Source: Sphingomonas taxi
GTDB lineage: Bacteria > Pseudomonadota > Alphaproteobacteria > Sphingomonadales > Sphingomonadaceae
Length of the DNA: 64,000 bases
Assembly: GCF_000764535.1 (NCBI RefSeq)
Contig: NZ_CP009572.1
Span: 62,001-126,000, forward strand
Reading direction: 5' to 3'
Shown here: piece by piece, positions 52,506 to 61,648 of the stretch
Layout: every line of letters starts with the position of its first letter
Numbering within the stretch: position 1 is the stretch's first letter
Made by a program: the position numbers and the translations under genes
The notes under the pieces: generated by a model
What the model was told of the DNA's origin: nothing
Databases searched by the model: none
What the model saw: the letters and a program-made list of their open reading frames with translations, nothing else

Positions 52506-53157
52506 GCGCAGACCTGAGGCGCTGGAGCATAATTCGGCGCCTCAAACCCATAAGCAGTGAAGATCGCGCACGTGATCCGAGGTGGTCCGAACCTGCGTCC
52601 GATCACTGGCAACTGGATCGTGATCATCCAAGCTACCGATGGCCGATCGTCTTGGTGAACGAATGTCCGAAGCAGGGTGCGGGTCGCAGGTCATTGAATG
52701 ACCGGGTCTGGGCGGAAGCGGCCATCCCGCAAACGAAGGTTGAGGGAGACCATCAGAGGTTTCGGCCAATCCCGTAGGTCGCGGGCGGGCGGCTTTCCCG
52801 AAATGTGTTCCCGACAGAGTTTTCCCGAAACTGCCCGTCGGACATGGAGAAACGGGACGCTCCGCAATCGGGCCTATGGGTGACGAAGCGCCTGTCCGGC
52901 TCGATCGGCATCAAGCGATGTCACCTAACCCGTCACGTGATCGATGGACCCCAATCGATCCCGGCTCCGGGCGGAATGACACGCCAAGGATGGCCCCTTA
53001 GCGTACGATTTGACCATTCGCTCACCGGCCCCGTATCTCGGCGCGACCGCTTGAGGATAACGGGTTCGCGCCACCGATCCTTCTTTTGCTGGCTGCCGGT
53101 CTGACCTAGGCTGCCGCTGCGCCCCGGCACCGGAGGCGGTCATGCGAAGGAACGATC
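52506..53157. other. Intergenic, about 650 bases, no gene recognised
   Basis: The longest gene-free stretch. Base composition is more balanced than the neighbourhood. Several open frames of 60-140 codons exist on both strands, none protein-like. It contains a direct near-repeat TTTCCCGAAA at 52794-52803 and 52821-52830. Possibly debris from a deleted or inserted element. Confidence 0.4.
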
Positions 53158-53478
53158 ATGCTGATGCTCACGCTTGCCCTGCTGGCTGCGGCGGACCGAC
53201 CGGTGGTGGTGAGCGCGCTGACCACCGGCCAGCTCGTCGAGCAATGCCGCGGCAAGGACAACGACCCGACCTCCAATTTCTGCACCGGCTATATTCTCGG
53301 CGTCTTCGACACGCTGTCGCTGGCCCGCCAGATCTGCCCGTCGCCGGCGCGCGCATCCAATATCGAGGTGCTGGCCTCGGCCCGCAAATATCTGCGCAAG
53401 CACAAGAAGGCCGCTGCCGCCCCGGCCTTCGTCATCCGCGACGCGCTGCGCGACGCCTTCCCGTGCAAACGCAAGTAA
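53158..53478 (+). CDS. Rap1a/Tai-like exported protein
   Basis: 106 aa, AAGGA five bases before the ATG. Short signal peptide, then the Rap1a/Tai pattern: TTGQLVEQCRGKD, FCTGYILGVFDTLSLARQIC, VLASARKYLRKHKKAA, and RDALRDAFPCKRK, with four Cys spaced for two disulfides. Some family members are immunity proteins against type VI secretion amidases; here no secretion or toxin gene is near, so a housekeeping envelope role is as likely. Confidence 0.8.
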   Translation: MLMLTLALLAAADRPVVVSALTTGQLVEQCRGKDNDPTSNFCTGYILGVFDTLSLARQICPSPARASNIEVLASARKYLRKHKKAAAAPAFVIRDALRDAFPCKRK

Positions 53479-53482
53479 CGGC

Positions 53483-53827
53483 ATGAAGGACTGGGCGGCG
53501 GTCGTCGCGGCGGGGCTGGCGCTGCCCGGGGTCGAGCAGGGCAGCCGCTATGGCCGCCCGGCGTTGCTGTTCCGCGGCCGGATGCTCGCCGCCACCACCG
53601 CCCCCGACCCGGCGAGCTTCGTCCTCCACGTCGCTCTTCCCGACAAGGAGGTGCTGATCGACACCGACCCCGCGACCTTCTGGGAGACGGATCATTATCG
53701 CGGCTGGCCGGCGATCCTCGTCCGCTATGGCACCATCGCGACCGAGCGCATCGCCACGCTGCTCGCCCGCGCCTGGTGGGACCGCGCCACCATCGCCCAG
53801 CGCCGCGGCTATGGCGAACGGCCGTGA
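53483..53827 (+). CDS. MmcQ/YjbR family DNA-binding-like protein
   Basis: 114 aa. Typical features: LPGVEQGSRYGRPALLFRGR, LIDTDPATFWETDHYRGWPA and the C-terminal helix LLARAWWDRAT. The family has a CyaY/YjbR fold; DNA binding is claimed for some. It starts four bases after the Rap1a-like stop, so the pair is probably an operon. Ends six bases from the convergent AraC gene. Confidence 0.88.
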   Translation: MKDWAAVVAAGLALPGVEQGSRYGRPALLFRGRMLAATTAPDPASFVLHVALPDKEVLIDTDPATFWETDHYRGWPAILVRYGTIATERIATLLARAWWDRATIAQRRGYGERP

Positions 53828-53833
53828 CGCGCG

Positions 53834-54730
53834 TCACACCGGCATCAACAGGCTGCCGCTGGTCTGCAGCCGCTCGATATCCCGGCGCGGCGGGGCACCG
53901 AACAGGCGGGCATATTCCCGGTTGAACTGCGACGCGCTGTCATAGCCGACGGCGAAGCCCGCGCTTCCCGCGGTCGCCCCTTCCGACAGCATCAGCCGGC
54001 GCGCCTCCTGCAAGCGAAGCTGCTTTTGATATTCGAGCGGCGTCATCTTGGTCACCGCCTTGAAATGCTCGTGCAGCGACGACGGACTCATCCCCGCGGC
54101 CGCGGCGATGTCGCCGATGCGCAATTGCCGGTCGAAGCCGTTGCGGATGAGCGCGATGGCGCGGCTCACCTGGTTGAGATGACTGTCGGCGACCGCCATG
54201 TAGCGGAGCGCGGCGCCGTGCGGGCCGCTGAGCAGGCGGTAGAGGATCTCGCGCTCGATCAGCGGTGCCAGCGTCGGAATATCCTCGGGCCGTTCCAGCA
54301 GCCGCACCAGCCGGATCGCCGCATCGATCAGGTCGTCGTCGCTGCGATAGACCGCCAGCGCCGGCAAATCGGCCTTCGGCGCGCGGCCACCCGCGGCGAG
54401 GATGAGGTCCGCCAGCGCTACTTGGTCGATATCGATCTTGCAGCACAGATAGGGCGCCTCGGCGCTGGCCTCGGTCACGTGCCCGACCAAGGGCAGGTCG
54501 ACCGACACCAGCAGATAGTGCGTCGCATCGTAGACGAGGCTGCGATCCGCCAGCGATACGCGCTTGGCGCCTTGGGCGATCAGGCAAAGCGACGCGTCAT
54601 AGACCGCAGGCAGCGGCACCGTCGGCTCGTCGGCACGAAACAGCGACAGCCGCTTCACCGCCGTGCTCACCATGCCGGTGCGGGTGATGTGCCGCGCGAC
54701 GAGGGCGGCGAGGTCGGTGATCCGGGTCAT
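53834..54730 (-). CDS. AraC family regulator (AraC_N type), divergent to SDR
   Basis: 298 aa from MTRITDLAALVARH; the frame opens at 54820. N-terminal domain of the AraC_N class (DASLCLIAQGAKRVSLADRS, YDATHYLLVSVDLPLVGHV), then QLRIGDIAAAAGMSPSSLHE and AGFAVGYDSASQFNREYARL for the two helix-turn-helices. The 148-base gap to the divergent SDR gene is the likely operator; regulator and oxidoreductase commonly pair this way. Confidence 0.93.
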   Translation of the reverse strand: MTRITDLAALVARHITRTGMVSTAVKRLSLFRADEPTVPLPAVYDASLCLIAQGAKRVSLADRSLVYDATHYLLVSVDLPLVGHVTEASAEAPYLCCKIDIDQVALADLILAAGGRAPKADLPALAVYRSDDDLIDAAIRLVRLLERPEDIPTLAPLIEREILYRLLSGPHGAALRYMAVADSHLNQVSRAIALIRNGFDRQLRIGDIAAAAGMSPSSLHEHFKAVTKMTPLEYQKQLRLQEARRLMLSEGATAGSAGFAVGYDSASQFNREYARLFGAPPRRDIERLQTSGSLLMPV

Positions 54731-54878
54731 CGCCTTTGTGTGTCCGCATCCCGCCATGCCCGCAAGCGCATCGCTGCGGTTTCGGAGGATCGTGCAATAC
54801 GTCCGGGGGATCGCTCTCACGCTCCGGCCGGCGCCGGTGCCACCTGTGTCGCGTCACAGCGACAGCAAGGAAAGCATC

Positions 54879-55604
54879 ATGACCGACGTCATCGACAAGA
54901 CCATCCTCATCAGCGGTGCCTCCAGCGGCATCGGCGAGGCGACGGTGCGCGAACTGGCCACGACGGGCGCCCGTCTGTTCATCGGCGCGCGCCGGACCGA
55001 CCGCCTGGAAGCGCTCGCGGCCGAGCTCGGCGCCAATGTCGGCTGGCAGGCGCTCGACGTCACCGACGCGGCGAGCTTCGCCGCCTTCGCCGACGCCGCG
55101 CAGGCGTGGTTCGGGCGTATCGACGTGCTCGTCAACAATGCCGGCGTGATGCCGCTCTCGCCGCTCGCCGCGCTGAAGCAGGACGAATGGACGCGGATGA
55201 TCGACGTCAACATCCACGGTGTGCTCAACGGCATCGCCGCGGTGCTGCCGCGCTTCGTCGCGCAGGGATCGGGGCATGTCGTCAACGTCGCATCGATCGC
55301 GGCGCATATGGTGATGCCCAGCGCGGCGGTCTATTGCGCGACCAAACATGCGGTGTGGGCCATCACCGAAGGCCTCCGGCAGGAGCATGACGACATCCGC
55401 ACGACGATCATCTCGCCCGGCGTGGTGGCGACGGAGCTCGGCAACGACATCACCGATCCGGACATCGCGACGGCACTGACGACGTGGCGGCAGAAGTCGC
55501 TCACCCCCGACGCGATCGCGCGCGCGATCCGCTATGCGCTCGCGCAGCCCGACGGCGTCGATATCAACGAGGTCATCGTCCGACCGACGGTCGCCGGAAT
55601 GTAG
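54879..55604 (+). CDS. Short-chain dehydrogenase/reductase
   Basis: 241 aa from MTDVIDKTILISG, with AAGGAA seven bases before. Classical SDR: cofactor motif SGASSGIGEAT, RRTDRLE (Arg after strand 2 suggests NADP), VLVNNAGVMPLSPL, catalytic VNVASIAA and AVYCATKHAV (Tyr-x3-Lys). Substrate unknown. A strong GC hairpin follows the stop. Confidence 0.94.
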   Translation: MTDVIDKTILISGASSGIGEATVRELATTGARLFIGARRTDRLEALAAELGANVGWQALDVTDAASFAAFADAAQAWFGRIDVLVNNAGVMPLSPLAALKQDEWTRMIDVNIHGVLNGIAAVLPRFVAQGSGHVVNVASIAAHMVMPSAAVYCATKHAVWAITEGLRQEHDDIRTTIISPGVVATELGNDITDPDIATALTTWRQKSLTPDAIARAIRYALAQPDGVDINEVIVRPTVAGM

Positions 55605-55617
55605 CCCCCGGACGCCT

Positions 55618-55654
55618 CCCGACGGCCCGCCCCGGGGGGGCGGGGGCCGTCGGG
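55618..55654 (+). terminator. GC-rich hairpin after the SDR gene
   Basis: CCCGACGGCCCGCCCC pairs with GGGGCGGGGGCCGTCGGG (two unpaired G), loop of about three. Located 14 bases after the SDR stop. No T run. Confidence 0.55.
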
Positions 55655-55749
55655 GGCATGCGCGATCAGGTTACATTTTGTGTCGCGGGCGTCGCGAGGG
55701 ATATGTGACCGATGCGGGCGGTTCCAAGGTCGACGAAGCCGGAGCCACC

Positions 55750-57021
55750 ATGACCAAGACCCTCATTGCGCACCTTGTCCTCGCCTCGACGATGCTCGCC
55801 GGGGCGGCGCATGCGCAGTCCGCACCCAAGGTCGTCGGGCTCGCGCCGCAGCCCGAACCCTATGCGACGGCATCGGTGATCAACCATCCGCGCACGATCG
55901 GCTGGCCCGAGGGGTGCACGCCGGTCGCGCCACGCGGCTATGAGGTGGTCAAGTTCGCCGGCGGTCTCGACTATCCGCGCCAGGCGTTGCTGCTGCCCAA
56001 TGGCGACGTGCTGGTCGCCGAGGCGCGCACCAAGCCCAAGTTGGATGCCGAGCCGGAGGTGCAACGCGGCCAGGCGCTGTCGAAGACCGCGGGATACAGC
56101 GCCAACCGCCTCACGCTGCTGCGCGACGCGGACCGCGACGGCGTCGCCGAGCAACGCTTCGTCCTGCGCGAGGGGCTCAACCAGCCGTTCGGGATGCAAT
56201 ATGCCGACGGCCGGCTCTACGTCGCCAATACCGACGGGGTGGTGAGCTTTCCCTATCAGCCCGGACAGACGCGGATCACCGCCGCGCCCAAGCCGCTGAT
56301 CGCGCTGCCCGCGGGCGGCTACAACAACCATTGGACGCGCAACCTGCTGCTCAGCCCGGATGGGCGGACGCTCTACGTGTCGGTCGGCTCGGCCTCGAAC
56401 GTCGGCGAGCATGGCATGGCGGAGGAGAAGCGCCGCGCCGGCATCCTCGCGGTGGATGTCGCGAGCGGACGCGAGCGGATCTATGCCTCCGGCCTGCGCA
56501 ATCCCGTCGGCATGGCGTGGGCGCCGGCCAGCGGCGTGCTGTGGACCGCGGTCAACGAGCGCGACGAGATCGGCGACGACATCTCGCCCGATTATCTCGT
56601 CGGCGTGCGCGACGGCGGCTTCTACGGCTGGCCGTACAGCTATTACGGCAGGCAGGACCCCCGCCACGCCAACGAACGCCGCGATCTGCTCGCGACGACG
56701 CTGATGCCCGACGTCGCGGTCGGGGCGCATGCCGCGGCGCTCGGCCTCGCCTTCGCCAAGGGGGGTGGGCAGACCGCCTATGTCGCGCGCCACGGATCGT
56801 GGAACCGCGCCAGCTTCAGCGGCTATGACGTGCTGGCGGTGCCGTTCTCGGCAGGTCGGCCGACCGCGGCGCCGCAGCCGTTCCTCACCGGCTTCGTCGC
56901 CGATGCCAAAAAGGGCGAAGTCTACGGCCGCCCGGTGAGCGTCCAGACGCGCGAGGACGGCGCGGTGTTCGTCGTCGACGATGCGGGCGACACCGTCTGG
57001 CTGGTGCGCCGCACGTCGTGA
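55750..57021 (+). CDS. Sorbosone dehydrogenase family protein (PQQ-type beta-propeller)
   Basis: 423 aa from MTKTLIAHLVLASTM, with GGAG five bases before; the frame opens at 55534. Signal peptide ending AAHAQS. Six-bladed propeller of the GSDH/sorbosone dehydrogenase type: GLDYPRQALLLPNGDVLVAE, NRLTLLRDADRDGVAE (metal-loop-like DxDxDG), NQPFGMQYADGRLYVANTDG, GLRNPVGMAWAPASGVLWTA, FYGWPYSYYG and HGSWNRASFSGYDV. Periplasmic sugar or aldose oxidation with PQQ is the family role; PQQ synthesis genes are not in the window. Confidence 0.88.
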   Translation: MTKTLIAHLVLASTMLAGAAHAQSAPKVVGLAPQPEPYATASVINHPRTIGWPEGCTPVAPRGYEVVKFAGGLDYPRQALLLPNGDVLVAEARTKPKLDAEPEVQRGQALSKTAGYSANRLTLLRDADRDGVAEQRFVLREGLNQPFGMQYADGRLYVANTDGVVSFPYQPGQTRITAAPKPLIALPAGGYNNHWTRNLLLSPDGRTLYVSVGSASNVGEHGMAEEKRRAGILAVDVASGRERIYASGLRNPVGMAWAPASGVLWTAVNERDEIGDDISPDYLVGVRDGGFYGWPYSYYGRQDPRHANERRDLLATTLMPDVAVGAHAAALGLAFAKGGGQTAYVARHGSWNRASFSGYDVLAVPFSAGRPTAAPQPFLTGFVADAKKGEVYGRPVSVQTREDGAVFVVDDAGDTVWLVRRTS

Positions 57022-57103
57022 CCGTAACCACGCCTCTTCGGCCTTCGCATTGACCCCGTAGATCTCCTGGGTGGCTTGCAGCGCCTCGCCATCGGCCGCA
57101 GCG

Positions 57104-59494
57104 CTACATCCGGAAGCGTATCGTGCCGCCGATGGTGCGCGGGTCGCTCGGCGAGCCGAGGATCAGGCCGGAATTGCCCGCCTGGATCGTCAAATTCTGG
57201 ATATAGTCGGCATCCAGCAGGTTGCGCGCCCAGACGATCACCTCGAGGCCATCGGCGAAGCGATAGCCGATGTTGGCGTTGGTCAGATTGTAGCCGCGGA
57301 TGTAGGTGAAGCGCGACAGGCTGGGGTCGCCGTTATAGCCGCTGCGCGAGGCGGTATCGACGTGGACGAATACCGCGCCCGTACCGACAGGCCGGGTGTA
57401 ATCCAGCCCCGCCGTCAGTGCGAAGTGCGGGAGTGAGGCAAGACGTCGGCCCGTCAGGCTGCACTGCGTCGTCGCGGCAGTCTGAACTTCCAGCGGGCAG
57501 GGGCCGGCCGGGTAGTTGCTATACTCGCCGTCGGAATAGGCGAAATTGGTGCGGGCGCTGAGGCCGGGCAGCAGGACGGCGGTGACGTCCGCCTCGATTC
57601 CCTTAACCGTCACCTCGGGAATGTTGGAGAGATAGCCGCGCAGCTGCACCGTCTGGGTCAGCGAATTCTCGACCACCGTCGCCTGGAAGTCGTGCACCTT
57701 GGTGTAGAAGCCGTCGATGTTGACGATCAGGCGCCGGTCGAACAGCGTGTTCTTGATCCCGACCTCATAGGTTTCGTTGCGCTCCGGGCGCACCACCGCG
57801 GTGGCCAGCACCGGGCGATTGCTGTTGTCGAGCGGCAGGCCGGACATGTTGATCCCGCCCGATTTGAAACCGCGCGCATAGCTCGCATAGGCCATGGTGT
57901 TTTCGGTCGGCTGCCACGCGATGTTGCCGCGACCGGACAGGCTGCCGTCGCTGTCGTGTGCGTCATAGCTTTGCGGCCGCAGCACGCCGAGGCGCGCGTT
58001 GATCAATGCGGCGCTGGTCGTCGCCGGACCGCCGGAGACGGTGGTGTTGTAATAGCCGTCCTTGTCCTCCTGCGTGTAGCGCAGGCCGAGCGTCGCCGTG
58101 ACGGTCGGCACGATCCGCCAATTGACCTCGCCGAAGGCGGCATAGCTGCGGCTGCGGAAGTCGGTGCGGCCATCCTGGCCATAGCCGTCGAGCAGATTGG
58201 CCGGCACCGCCGTGTTGTTGGTGCCCGTCGTCGTGCCGATCAGATAGCGCGCCGCAGCGGGACCGTAGATGCTGATCGGCCGCCCCACGATCCGTTGCCG
58301 GAAGCCATATAAGCCGACGACATAGGAGATCGGCCCGGTACCGTTCGAGGCGAGGCGCAGCTCCTGGCTGTACTGGTCCTGCCGCGAGGGGATGTGCTGC
58401 GACGACTGGATCGGCAGGCCGGTATAATCGCGGTCGTTCTCCGCATCCCAGTTCCAGAAGCGCCACGCGCTCACCGAGGTGAGCGTCGCGAAACCGAGGT
58501 TCCAGTCGGTGATCGCGCTGACCCCGCCTTCGTTGGTGTCGACGCCGAGCGGCCCGTCGATGTCGGTGACGCGATCATAGGCGTTGGTGCTCGCCGGCGT
58601 GTAGCCGAATTGCGCGGCGAGGCCGGCGGGACCGCCGAACTGCCGGCTGGCGGCACGCAGGCTGGTGCCGGTGCGCAGATAGACCTGTCCGCAGCAATAG
58701 GCCTGGAAATTGGTGAAGTCGGCGATGACCCGCATCTGGATCGCGTCGTCGGGCTTGAACAGCAATTGCCCGCGCACCGCCTGCGTGCCGAGCGTGTTGG
58801 TGTCGCGGCCGGTGCGGATGTTGTCGATCACGCCGTCGCGTCGCGTCGACACCGCAGACAGGCGATAGGCGATGCTGTCGGTGATCGGGCCGGAGACCCA
58901 GCCCTTGGCCTGCACGAGATTGTAGGAGCCGTAGGACAGTTCGGCGAAGCCCTCCTGCGTGAAGGTCGGCGATCGCGTGGTGATGTTGAGCGCGCCAGCC
59001 GTCGTGTTCTTGCCGAACAGCGTCCCCTGCGGTCCGCGCAGTTCCTCGACCTGTTCGAGGTCGGCGAAGTCGAACGCGGCGGTGGCGGGGCGGGCGTGAT
59101 AGACCTGATCGACGTAGAAACCGACGCCCGGCTCCAGCCCGTCATTCGCCTGGCTGACCGCGACGACGCTCGATCCGAGACCGCGGATGGTGAAGGCGGT
59201 GTTGCGCGGATTGGCGGAGCTGTAGTTGAGGCTGGGGATCAGCGTCGTCAGCCCCTGCGTGTTGACCGTATAGCTCTGGTCGATCAGCGCGCCGCCCACC
59301 ACCGACAGCGCGGCCGGGACCTTCTGCGCATTCTCCGCCCGGCGCCGTGCGGTGACGATGACGTCCGCGACGCCGTCCGTGTCGTCGGCGGCTTCGGCCT
59401 GCGTCGGGTCGGCGGTGGTCGATTGCGCGACGGCGGGTGCCGCGACGACAGGCATGGCGACCGCACCCAGCAAGACCGCGAGACGCTTGGACAT
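57104..59494 (-). CDS. TonB-dependent receptor, probably ModE-controlled
   Basis: 796 aa. Signal peptide ending PAVAQS; TonB box VADVIVTARRRAENAQ; plug with IPSLNYSSANPRNTAFTIRG, DFADLEQVEELRGPQG and LFGKNTTAGALNITTRSP; long barrel ending GGTIRFRM. No STN domain. It is the last gene of a minus-strand series peptidase, molbindin, ModE-like, receptor. The 89-base gap before its ATG holds TATAT-rich repeats that resemble molybdate-regulator sites, so it may import a molybdenum or tungsten complex, or a substrate linked to a molybdoenzyme. By sequence alone it looks like the common sphingomonad receptors for organic substrates. Confidence 0.93.
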   Translation of the reverse strand: MSKRLAVLLGAVAMPVVAAPAVAQSTTADPTQAEAADDTDGVADVIVTARRRAENAQKVPAALSVVGGALIDQSYTVNTQGLTTLIPSLNYSSANPRNTAFTIRGLGSSVVAVSQANDGLEPGVGFYVDQVYHARPATAAFDFADLEQVEELRGPQGTLFGKNTTAGALNITTRSPTFTQEGFAELSYGSYNLVQAKGWVSGPITDSIAYRLSAVSTRRDGVIDNIRTGRDTNTLGTQAVRGQLLFKPDDAIQMRVIADFTNFQAYCCGQVYLRTGTSLRAASRQFGGPAGLAAQFGYTPASTNAYDRVTDIDGPLGVDTNEGGVSAITDWNLGFATLTSVSAWRFWNWDAENDRDYTGLPIQSSQHIPSRQDQYSQELRLASNGTGPISYVVGLYGFRQRIVGRPISIYGPAAARYLIGTTTGTNNTAVPANLLDGYGQDGRTDFRSRSYAAFGEVNWRIVPTVTATLGLRYTQEDKDGYYNTTVSGGPATTSAALINARLGVLRPQSYDAHDSDGSLSGRGNIAWQPTENTMAYASYARGFKSGGINMSGLPLDNSNRPVLATAVVRPERNETYEVGIKNTLFDRRLIVNIDGFYTKVHDFQATVVENSLTQTVQLRGYLSNIPEVTVKGIEADVTAVLLPGLSARTNFAYSDGEYSNYPAGPCPLEVQTAATTQCSLTGRRLASLPHFALTAGLDYTRPVGTGAVFVHVDTASRSGYNGDPSLSRFTYIRGYNLTNANIGYRFADGLEVIVWARNLLDADYIQNLTIQAGNSGLILGSPSDPRTIGGTIRFRM

Positions 59495-59529
59495 CGATGA
59501 ACACCCCTTTGGCGCGGGGCGTCCGCGCT

Positions 59530-59574
59530 CGTTATATCCGGGCGTATATCGACTGTGTATTCAGGCGTATATAG
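59530..59574 (-). promoter_or_regulatory. Mo-box-like operator in the receptor promoter
   Basis: 59530-59551 is an imperfect palindrome: CGTTATAT, six bases, GTATATCG. Read on the minus strand it is CGATATAC...ATATAACG, close to the ModE site pattern of CG-nTATA half-sites about six bases apart. GGCGTATAT occurs twice with a 23-base period (59541 and 59564), so a second site may overlap. It lies 36-80 bases before the receptor ATG and just after the ModE-like gene. Confidence 0.55.
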
Positions 59575-59583
59575 AGGATCGGC

Positions 59584-59961
59584 TCAGCGCGCGGCGGGGG
59601 GCAGCGGCTCCGGGCGGAGGCTGGCGCGCAGCCGCGCATAGGCGGGGCGATCGGCGATCGTCGCCGCCTCGGCTTCCATCTCGCGATACGCCTGCAGCAC
59701 CAGGATGCCGGTGTCGGTGATGCGCGCGCCCCGCTCCACCCCGCCGCCCCGCAGCGTCTCGACGACCGGCGGGTCGAAGCAGCGGTTCATCTCGTCGACG
59801 AGCAGCCATGCGCGCCGGTAGCTCATGCCGAGCGCGCGCCCGGCCGCCGAGATCGAGCCATGCGTCTTGATCGCGTCGAGCAGGTCGGCCTTGCCCGGCC
59901 CCAGAGCGAGGGCGTCGCCGCAGGCGATCTGGAGCTTGAGCCAGAGCGGGCCGATCTTCAT
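59584..59961 (-). CDS. ModE-like winged-helix regulator lacking the molybdate-binding domains
   Basis: 125 aa, only the N-terminal DNA-binding domain of ModE: GPGKADLLDAIKTHGSISAA, GRALGMSYRRAWLLVDEMNR (recognition helix), VVETLRGGGVERGARITDTG. The two C-terminal TOBE/Mop domains of E. coli ModE are absent; instead a free molbindin is encoded directly upstream. Its ATG follows the molbindin stop by one base (TGACATG), so the two are coupled. Expected to repress or activate molybdenum-related genes. Confidence 0.9.
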   Translation of the reverse strand: MKIGPLWLKLQIACGDALALGPGKADLLDAIKTHGSISAAGRALGMSYRRAWLLVDEMNRCFDPPVVETLRGGGVERGARITDTGILVLQAYREMEAEAATIADRPAYARLRASLRPEPLPPAAR

Positions 59962-59962
59962 G

Positions 59963-60169
59963 TCATTTGCCGATCATCACGTCGCTCGCCTTGACGATGA
60001 CCGTCACGGTATCACCCGCGGCGAGGCCGAGGTCGCCAATCGCCTCTTCGGTGATGCTGGCGGTGACGATGGTGCCGCCCCCGATGTCGACCTTGACGGT
60101 GCCGTTGACCGCACCGGGCGTGATCGCGACGATCGTGCCGGAAATCTGGTTACGCGCGCTCAGCTTCAT
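59963..60169 (-). CDS. Molbindin (single TOBE/Mop domain)
   Basis: 68 aa, whole protein is one Mop domain: MKLSARNQISGTIVAITPGA, VNGTVKVDIGGGTIVTASIT, LGLAAGDTVTVIVKASDVMI. Preceded by GAGGAGG. Mop proteins oligomerise and bind molybdate or tungstate in the cytosol. Coupled to the ModE-like gene, possibly serving as its detached sensor or as a store. Confidence 0.94.
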   Translation of the reverse strand: MKLSARNQISGTIVAITPGAVNGTVKVDIGGGTIVTASITEEAIGDLGLAAGDTVTVIVKASDVMIGK

Positions 60170-60232
60170 CGTTCATCCTCCTCATCGTGTCGGACCCGTC
60201 TACGTCGATCGCCCGCCGATCGCCACGGGGCA

Positions 60233-61495
60233 TCATCGCGCGGGCGATCCGCCGCTGCCGGTCGCAGTCAGCACCGGATCGGCTGTCCGATCGCGCTCGG
60301 CGCGGTCGAGATAAAGGTTTGGCCGATAGGCTTCGCGCGGCAGGCCGGTGACGGTGAACAGCTGCTCGGTGCCGATATCGACCTTGGCGGCCGATCCGTC
60401 GATCGTCTCGTTGCTCAATCCGCCGAGCAGATGGGCGAGATCGGTGCCGACGGTCGTCGCCCCGATCGCGTCGAAGCCGATCATCAATCCCTCGCCCATG
60501 CTGCCGGTCCAATGGCCGCCGGCGACATAGACCTTGCCGGCGTAATGGCGGCCATAAGGCGCGACAAATTCGGTGAATTTGCGCGTCGGCCCGAGCACGC
60601 GCGTCTCATAGGGAATGACGTGCGTCTGGTAGGGCCGGTCGTGATCGACGAAATGCCCCATGATCCCCCGCGCCACACTGGTGTTGCCGCCGCTCGGCGT
60701 ATTGCGCAGATCGATCAGCAGCGTCGTCGTGTCCGCCAGCGTCGCCAATGCCTCGCCGAACTGCTTGATCAGCGCCTGATCGCCCAAGGCGTTGTTGATC
60801 CGGATGATGCCCAGCGTGCCGTGCCGTTCGACATCGACAAGCGGACCGGTCTCGATACGAGCCGCCTGGTCCGACGTCGCCGCCAGCGCGATCGTACGCC
60901 GGCGCCGGCCATCGACGATGTCCAGCGATCGCGGCTGCTTGCGGCGTCCCGCCAGCGCCACGTTGAAGGCGAAAGCGACCTGGACCGGGCTCAACGCGGC
61001 GAACGGGCGGCCGGTCACCGCCTCGATCGCGGCGCGCGGCGTGTCTCCGTCGATCCGCAGCACCGTCATCCCCGACCGGACGCCCTTGGCCAGCGCATCG
61101 CTGCCTGCCCGCACCTCGCCGATCCGGAACGCCGCGCCATCATAGGTGCCGAACAGGTCCGACGATGTCGGGATGATCGCCCAATCGTCCGCTTCGAAGG
61201 GGCCGACGATGAAGTGCGGGTCCGCAAAATTGTGCGATACCAACTGGAGCGTATCGATGAACGCCTTGTCGGACGGCGCAGCCTTGGCCCGGGCCGCAAA
61301 GGCGGCGAGGATCGCATCGCCGTCGATGCCCGCCCGATCGAAATAGCCGTAATTGTCGTGCAACAGCGTTTCGAACGAGGACCATGCCTTGGCGGCGTCG
61401 AACGCAGGCGGCGGGGACTGCTGCTGCGCGTTCGCGGCAACGCTCGATAATAGCATCCATCCGCAGAGCGGGACGAGCAGGCGCGGTGCAATCAT
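60233..61495 (-). CDS. S41 family peptidase (C-terminal processing protease-like)
   Basis: 420 aa from MIAPRLLVPLCGWML; the frame continues to 62518 over an opposite gene and is not used there. Signal peptide ending ANAQQ. Tail-specific protease features: LHDNYGYFDRAGIDGDAILA, a PDZ-like segment (LAKGVRSGMTVLRIDGDTPR), LLIDLRNTPSGGNTSVARGI, and VYVAGGHWTGSMGEGLMIGF with the likely catalytic Ser. Periplasmic. It precedes molbindin by 63 bases on the same strand; a functional link to molybdenum is not evident. Confidence 0.85.
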   Translation of the reverse strand: MIAPRLLVPLCGWMLLSSVAANAQQQSPPPAFDAAKAWSSFETLLHDNYGYFDRAGIDGDAILAAFAARAKAAPSDKAFIDTLQLVSHNFADPHFIVGPFEADDWAIIPTSSDLFGTYDGAAFRIGEVRAGSDALAKGVRSGMTVLRIDGDTPRAAIEAVTGRPFAALSPVQVAFAFNVALAGRRKQPRSLDIVDGRRRRTIALAATSDQAARIETGPLVDVERHGTLGIIRINNALGDQALIKQFGEALATLADTTTLLIDLRNTPSGGNTSVARGIMGHFVDHDRPYQTHVIPYETRVLGPTRKFTEFVAPYGRHYAGKVYVAGGHWTGSMGEGLMIGFDAIGATTVGTDLAHLLGGLSNETIDGSAAKVDIGTEQLFTVTGLPREAYRPNLYLDRAERDRTADPVLTATGSGGSPAR

Positions 61496-61648
61496 GGCGT
61501 GTGGTATCGGACAATCGGCGCGCCACGGGAAGGGCGATGCCGACGGTCGAATGCAGGCGGTATTGCGTCGCAGCAAAGTGGCTTTATGATACGTTGCAAC
61601 ATACCTAACGCCAACACATCGCATGATGGACCGGTGCCTGGAGACCGC

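Noticed and set aside
53158..53478. Type VI secretion immunity gene (Rap1a)
   Set aside because: Family resemblance is real, but no effector or secretion gene is near; immunity function not claimed.
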